Positions 7,579 to 11,244 of a DNA stretch of 11,244 bases are shown in pieces. The DNA is from 13-2-20CM-68-14 sp036378475. GTDB taxonomy: Bacteria > Actinomycetota > Thermoleophilia > Gaiellales > Gaiellaceae. The position numbers and the translations under genes were made by a program. Numbering within the stretch: position 1 is the first letter of the stretch; every line of letters begins with the position of its first letter. The notes under the pieces were generated by a model. The model worked only from the letters and a program-made list of their open reading frames with translations, was not told where the DNA came from and searched no databases. The stretch is from the NCBI GenBank assembly GCA_036378475.1, contig DASUWJ010000034.1, forward strand, positions 1 through 11,244, written 5' to 3'.

Positions 7579-7618
7579 CAGCAGTCGAAACGCAAACCGA
7601 GAGAAAGGGGCTTGGCCC

Positions 7619-8608
7619 GTGGCAGTCGTCAGCATGCGAGAGCTTCTGGAGGCCGGCGTTCACTTCGGCCACCAGACGCGCCGTTGGAATCCGAAGATGA
7701 AGCGCTTCATCTTCGCCGAGCGGGGCGGGATCTACATCATCGATTTGCAGCAGACCCAGGAGCGGCTCGAGGAGGCGGCCGCATTTGCTCGCAACCTCGC
7801 CGAGCGGGGCGGTTCGGTCCTCTTCGTCGGCACGAAGAAGCAGGCGATGGACTCGGTCGAGGAGCAGGCGAAGCGGGTTGGAATGCCGTTCGTCAACCAC
7901 CGCTGGCTGGGCGGCCTGCTGACGAACTGGCGCACGATTTCGAACCGGATCGAGCGCCTGCATGAGCTTCGCCGCCTGCGTGACGACGGCCAGCTCGAGC
8001 TTCTGCCCTCGAAGGAGCGGATCGCCATGCTCGCAGAGCTCGAGAAGCTCGACACGAACCTGGGCGGCGTCGCCGACATGCGCCGCCAGCCAGAGGCGAT
8101 GTTCGTGCTCGACCTGCGCAAGGAGCAGCTCGCAGTCCGCGAGGCGCGCCGGCTCGGGATGCCGATCATCGCGCTCGTCGACACGAACTGCGATCCCGAC
8201 GAGGCCGACTATGTGATCCCCGGTAACGACGACGCGATCCGCTCGTGTTCGCTCGTCACGCGCGTGATCGCCGAGGCGATCGAGGCCGGGAAGGCGAAGA
8301 TCGCGCCGGAGGAACTGGCGGTGCCAGCCGCGAGCGAGCGAGGCGAGGCCGAAGGTGAACCGGGCGGCCAGGCCCCCGCCGAAGAAGCGGGGCAGGCGGC
8401 GGGCGCCTCCGAGCCAGAGGCGCAGGAGCGGCCCGCGCCCGCGCCGGCCCAAGGGATGCCGGCCGCCTCCGAGGGGCCCGCACAGGAGCAACCAGCGCCC
8501 GAGCCCGCGGGGCAGGGGCAGCCGGCACCGGAACAGCCGCCCTCCGAGTCAAGCGACCAGGAGCCAGTCGCGAGCGCCGCGTCCTCGGGCGAGAACGAGA
8601 GCGCATGA
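7619..8608 (+). CDS. rpsB: 30S ribosomal protein S2 with extended acidic tail
   Basis: Small-subunit ribosomal protein S2, needed for binding of S1 (where present) and for initiation. From GTG 7619 it starts MAVVSMRELLEAGVHFGHQT, the standard S2 beginning, with AAAGGGG eight bases upstream. Other markers are RRWNPKMKRFIF, VGTKKQA, NHRWLGGLLTNW, the GMPIIALVDTNCDPD segment and YVIPGNDDA. The core ends near residue 230. A tail of about 95 residues follows, made almost only of A, P, E, Q, G and S with loose repeats of the type QPAPE, clearly disordered and acidic. The full product has 329 residues, against about 230-300 in most bacteria. An in-frame ATG-less extension upstream of 7619 exists but shows no similarity. 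The stop overlaps tsf as ATGA, unlike operons with a spacer here. Confidence 0.97.
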   Translation: MAVVSMRELLEAGVHFGHQTRRWNPKMKRFIFAERGGIYIIDLQQTQERLEEAAAFARNLAERGGSVLFVGTKKQAMDSVEEQAKRVGMPFVNHRWLGGLLTNWRTISNRIERLHELRRLRDDGQLELLPSKERIAMLAELEKLDTNLGGVADMRRQPEAMFVLDLRKEQLAVREARRLGMPIIALVDTNCDPDEADYVIPGNDDAIRSCSLVTRVIAEAIEAGKAKIAPEELAVPAASERGEAEGEPGGQAPAEEAGQAAGASEPEAQERPAPAPAQGMPAASEGPAQEQPAPEPAGQGQPAPEQPPSESSDQEPVASAASSGENESA

Positions 8609-9420
8609 CCGAGATCTCAGCCGCCCTGGTCAAGGAGCTCCGCGACCTTACCGGTGCCGGGATGATGGACTGCAAGCGGGCACTGCAGGATACGAACGGC
8701 GACGTCGAGGCCGCCCGCACGCTCCTGCGCGAGCGCGGGATGGCGAGCGCGGCGAAGCGGGCCGACCGGGCAACGAGCGAGGGCAAGGTCAGCTATCGAG
8801 TCGCCGAGGACGGCAAGCTCGGCGTGATCGTGGCGGTCGGGTGTGAGAGCGAGCCGGTCTCCAAGAACGAGGAGTTCCTCGCGTACGCGGCCAAGGTGCT
8901 CGAAGCCGTCGAGCAGGGGGGCCCGGGCGCCGAGCTCGCACTCGACGAGGAGCGGCAGGAGCTTTCGGGCAAGCTCGGCGAGAACATCGTCGTCGCCGGG
9001 ACGGCGCGCTTCGAGGCGGTCGACGGCGCCGTGATCGAGGGCTACGCGCACCCGCCCGCGAACAAGCTCGGCGTGCTCGTGCAGCTTCGCGGCGGCCCGC
9101 GCGAACTGGCTCGCAAGGTCGCGATGCATATTGCCGCCTCGCCGCCCCGGTGGATCGGCCGCGAGGACGTCCCGACGGAGACGGTGCAAGCCGAGCGCGA
9201 GATCTTCCTCAACTCCGACGAGGTGCTGAAGAAGCCGGGGCAGGCGCGGGAGCAGATCGCGGAAGGGATGCTGAACAAGCATTTCTTCGCCGCCCAGGTC
9301 CTGAGCGAGCAGGTGTGGATCTACGACACGGCGCGCACGGTGGGAGCGGCGCTCGGCGAGGTGGGTGCGGAGGTGCTCGAGTTCGAACGGCTCCAAGTCG
9401 GCGGGTTGCGAACTGAGTGA
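8605..9420 (+). CDS. tsf: Translation elongation factor Ts
   Basis: The guanine nucleotide exchange factor for EF-Tu. It has 271 residues. The N-terminal UBA-like domain carries TGAGMMDCKRAL (16-27) and LRERGMASAAKRADR. The core has GENIVV, HPPANKLGVLV and KVAMHIAASPP, and the C-terminal part has KPGQAREQIAEGML and FFAAQVLSEQ, all in family order. The exchange motif, which reads TDFV in E. coli, is SEPV here (82-85, in GCESEPVSKNEEF). The Phe that enters EF-Tu near its magnesium site is therefore Pro, and Asp is Glu. The rest of the surrounding segment is conserved, so the protein is expected to work, possibly through a slightly different contact. ATG overlaps the rpsB stop by four bases; pyrH starts 12 bases after the stop. 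Confidence 0.97.
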   Translation: MTEISAALVKELRDLTGAGMMDCKRALQDTNGDVEAARTLLRERGMASAAKRADRATSEGKVSYRVAEDGKLGVIVAVGCESEPVSKNEEFLAYAAKVLEAVEQGGPGAELALDEERQELSGKLGENIVVAGTARFEAVDGAVIEGYAHPPANKLGVLVQLRGGPRELARKVAMHIAASPPRWIGREDVPTETVQAEREIFLNSDEVLKKPGQAREQIAEGMLNKHFFAAQVLSEQVWIYDTARTVGAALGEVGAEVLEFERLQVGGLRTE

Positions 9421-9432
9421 GTACCTCCTGAG

Positions 9433-10212
9433 ATGACGAGCGTGGGCTCCGGAGAAGTGGCGGCCGCGAGTGGGAGGGCCAAACCGGTCTTTGAGCGGAT
9501 TCTGCTCAAGCTCTCGGGCGAGGCGCTGATGGGCAGCAAGGAGTACGGCCTCGACCGGGAGCGGATCGAGGCGCTCGCGGCCGAGATCCTGGACGTCCAG
9601 GCCGAGGGCGTCGAGCTCGCCATCGTGGTCGGCGCCGGGAATATCTACCGCGGCATGGCGGCGGCAGCCGAGGGCATGGACCGCGCGACGGCCGACTACG
9701 CGGGCATGCTGGCGACGCTTCTGAACGCGCTGGCGCTGCAGGATGCCCTGGAGCGCCTGGGCGCACACACGCGCGTGCTCTCCGCGCTCGAGGTCTCGGA
9801 GGTCGCCGAGCCCTACATCCGCCGCCGGGCGATCCGCCATCTCGAGAAGCAGCGAATCGTGATCTTCGCCGCGGGGACGGGCAACCCGTTCTTCACGACC
9901 GACACCGCCGCGGCGCTGCGCGCGCTCGAGATCAATGCGGATGCGATCCTGATGGCCAAGCACGCGGTCGAGGGCGTCTACGGCGGCGATCCGCGCCTCG
10001 ATCCAACGGCGGAGTTCCTGCCGGAGCTGACGCACCTGGAGGCGATCGAGCGCGGCCTGAAGGTGATGGACTCGACGGCGCTCTCCCTCTGCATGGACAA
10101 TCAGCTGCCGATCTACGTGTTTGCCCTGGCGGCCGGCAACATCCGCCGGGTGATCGAGGGCGAGCGGATCGGCACCATCGTTTCCACCCCGACCCCCGGA
10201 GCGGCCCGATGA
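9433..10212 (+). CDS. pyrH: UMP kinase
   Basis: Phosphorylates UMP to UDP with ATP in pyrimidine nucleotide synthesis; bacterial members are hexameric and allosterically controlled by GTP and UTP. Of 259 residues, the first 18 are a non-conserved extension. The amino-acid kinase fold then shows KLSGEAL (26-32), VVGAGNIYRG (65-74), YAGMLATLLNAL (89-100), TGNPFFTTDTAA (149-160), GVYGGDP (181-187) and MDSTALSLC (212-220). GTGs at 9442 and 9457 are alternative starts inside the extension, and no good ribosome binding site distinguishes them. The 12-base gap after tsf instead contains ACCTCCT, the anti-Shine-Dalgarno sequence itself. The gene ends overlapping frr as ATGA. rpsB-tsf-pyrH-frr is the standard bacterial order. 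Confidence 0.97.
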   Translation: MTSVGSGEVAAASGRAKPVFERILLKLSGEALMGSKEYGLDRERIEALAAEILDVQAEGVELAIVVGAGNIYRGMAAAAEGMDRATADYAGMLATLLNALALQDALERLGAHTRVLSALEVSEVAEPYIRRRAIRHLEKQRIVIFAAGTGNPFFTTDTAAALRALEINADAILMAKHAVEGVYGGDPRLDPTAEFLPELTHLEAIERGLKVMDSTALSLCMDNQLPIYVFALAAGNIRRVIEGERIGTIVSTPTPGAAR

Positions 10213-10769
10213 CGATCGACGAACTGATCCAGGATGCGACCCGCCGGATGGACAAATCGGTCGAGTCCGCCCAGCACGAGTTCAACACGCTTCGGACCGG
10301 ACGAGCCTCCGCGGCGCTCCTCGACCGGATCCAGGTCGACTACTACGGAACGAAAACGCCGCTCAAGCAGCTCGCGACGATCAATGCGCCGGAGCCGCGG
10401 CTTCTGACCGTGCAGCCGTTCGACCCCAGCTCGCTCTCCTCGATCGAGCGGACGATCCAGGAATCCGACCTCGGCCTGACGCCCTCGAACGACGGCAAGC
10501 TGATCCGGCTCCCAATTCCCCAGCTGACGGAGGAGCGGCGGAAGGAGCTCGTCAAGGTCACCCGGCAGATGGCCGAGGAGGGCCGCGTCGCCGTCCGGAA
10601 TGTCCGCCGGGACGTGATGCACCATCTGAAGGAGCTTGTCGACAAGAGCGAGGTCGGCAGCGACGAGGAGCACCGCGCCGAGGAGCGGCTCCAGAAGCTG
10701 ACGGACGAGCACACCGGCAGAATCGACGAGATCCTCAAGCGCAAGGAAGAAGAGATCCTGGAGGTCTAG
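10209..10769 (+). CDS. frr: Ribosome recycling factor
   Basis: Splits post-termination ribosomes together with EF-G. At 186 residues it has the family length. Domain I helices and the inserted domain II are recognisable: FNTLRTGRAS (25-34), VDYYGTKTPLKQLA (43-56), PFDPSSLSSIERTI (70-83), SDLGLTPSNDGKLIRLPIPQLTEERRKEL beginning at 86, and VAVRNVRRD (127-135) containing R133, equivalent to the functionally important Arg132 of E. coli. It ends with the charged C-terminal helix. The ATG overlaps the pyrH stop by four bases, and uppS begins 18 bases after its stop. Confidence 0.97.
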   Translation: MTIDELIQDATRRMDKSVESAQHEFNTLRTGRASAALLDRIQVDYYGTKTPLKQLATINAPEPRLLTVQPFDPSSLSSIERTIQESDLGLTPSNDGKLIRLPIPQLTEERRKELVKVTRQMAEEGRVAVRNVRRDVMHHLKELVDKSEVGSDEEHRAEERLQKLTDEHTGRIDEILKRKEEEILEV

Positions 10770-10787
10770 GGCCTCCGGGTCGCCCCC

Positions 10788-11244
10788 GTGGGGCTGCTCT
10801 CCCGAATCCGCGGCTTCCTCGCCGGCCAGGCAGACGCCACGCCGGAAGCGCCCGCGCCGGTCGGTTGCGTCGCGATCATCCTCGACGGCAACGGCCGCTG
10901 GGCGGCGAGCCGGGGCCTCCCGGTCGCCGAGGGCCACCGCGAAGGAACGCGCGCCCTGCGCAGGACCGTGGAGGCGGCGATCGACCTGCGGATCGGGGCG
11001 CTCGTCGTCTACTCCTTCTCGACCGAGAACTGGACGAGGCCGCCGGCGGAGGTCGACTCGCTGATGGAGATCTTTGGCGAGACGATCGAGCGCGAGCTGC
11101 CCGATCTCGCCCGCCAAGGCGTGCGCGTGCGCTTCTTCGGGCGCCGCGACCGGGCCCCGCAGGCTCTGCAGGAGCAGATGGCAAGACTCGAGGCCGAGAC
11201 GGGTACAAACAGCCGCCTGGCGCTTTGGATCGCCTTCGACTACG
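10788..11244 (+). CDS. uppS: Polyprenyl (di-trans,poly-cis-undecaprenyl) diphosphate synthase, 3'-truncated by window edge
   Basis: A cis-prenyltransferase that extends farnesyl diphosphate with isopentenyl diphosphate to the C55 lipid carrier of cell-wall synthesis. The frame is open from GTG 10788 to the window end (152 codons). It shows VAIILDGNGRWA with catalytic D33, SRGLPVAEGH ending in the conserved GH (49-50), YSFSTENWTRP (75-85) and EVDSLM (88-93). The usual Met before the catalytic Asp is Leu here, and the His normally before VAI is Cys27. A leader of about 25 residues precedes the core. GTG 10788 is the only canonical start between the in-frame frr stop and the catalytic motif. It lies in the 3-base loop of a small GCCCC/GGGGC hairpin (10782-10794). 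Some actinomycetes make shorter products with this family, so chain length is uncertain. Confidence 0.93.
   Translation, partial: MGLLSRIRGFLAGQADATPEAPAPVGCVAIILDGNGRWAASRGLPVAEGHREGTRALRRTVEAAIDLRIGALVVYSFSTENWTRPPAEVDSLMEIFGETIERELPDLARQGVRVRFFGRRDRAPQALQEQMARLEAETGTNSRLALWIAFDY

Noticed and set aside
8617..10035. Long open frame on the minus strand (472 codons) opposite tsf and pyrH
   Set aside because: It mirrors the codon pattern of two certain genes, has no family motif and no ribosome binding site that stands out.
10782..10794. Intrinsic terminator between frr and uppS
   Set aside because: The stem has only five pairs, no T-tract follows and its loop contains the uppS start codon, so termination there is unlikely.

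Overview
The window is a dense, very GC-rich piece of chromosome packed with housekeeping genes. It suggests a high-GC Gram-positive bacterium, most likely a deep-branching actinomycete of the Thermoleophilia type. This rests on the gene set and order pgeF, yggS, sepF, yggT, divIVA, dksA-like, lspA, rluD, which is the actinobacterial division neighbourhood, and on many GTG starts with 4-base stop/start overlaps. The lineage is inferred from gene order and protein style; there is no rRNA gene to confirm it.

Layout. (1) Bases 1-1669: the 3' part of a tRNA nucleotidyltransferase with two CBS domains; its 5' end lies outside the window. (2) Bases 1666-6512, all on +: pgeF, yggS, sepF, yggT, divIVA, a DUF167 gene, a TraR/DksA-type zinc-finger gene, lspA and rluD. 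These cover cell-wall editing, PLP homeostasis, Z-ring anchoring, polar growth, lipoprotein maturation and rRNA pseudouridylation. A possible internal boundary lies between divIVA and DUF167, where a hairpin is followed by a TATACT box placed for a leaderless transcript. (3) Bases 6482-7417 on -: one diguanylate cyclase with an RsbRD-like N-terminal region, convergent with and overlapping rluD. (4) Bases 7418-7618: a divergent regulatory region with candidate promoters on both strands and a 69-nt hairpin in the rpsB leader. (5) Bases 7619-11244 on +: rpsB, tsf, pyrH, frr and the 5' part of uppS, the widely conserved translation/UMP kinase/undecaprenyl cluster.

The genes form two conserved blocks, one for division and envelope and one for translation and envelope-lipid synthesis, separated only by the cyclic-di-GMP gene. 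No mobile element, CRISPR array, tRNA or rRNA gene is visible, and I see no convincing novel multi-gene system. The points most worth a second look are: rluD, whose S4 domain is encoded upstream of every canonical start codon; the structured rpsB leader; an EF-Ts in which the usual TDFV motif reads SEPV; and the c-di-GMP gene sharing its upstream region with rpsB.
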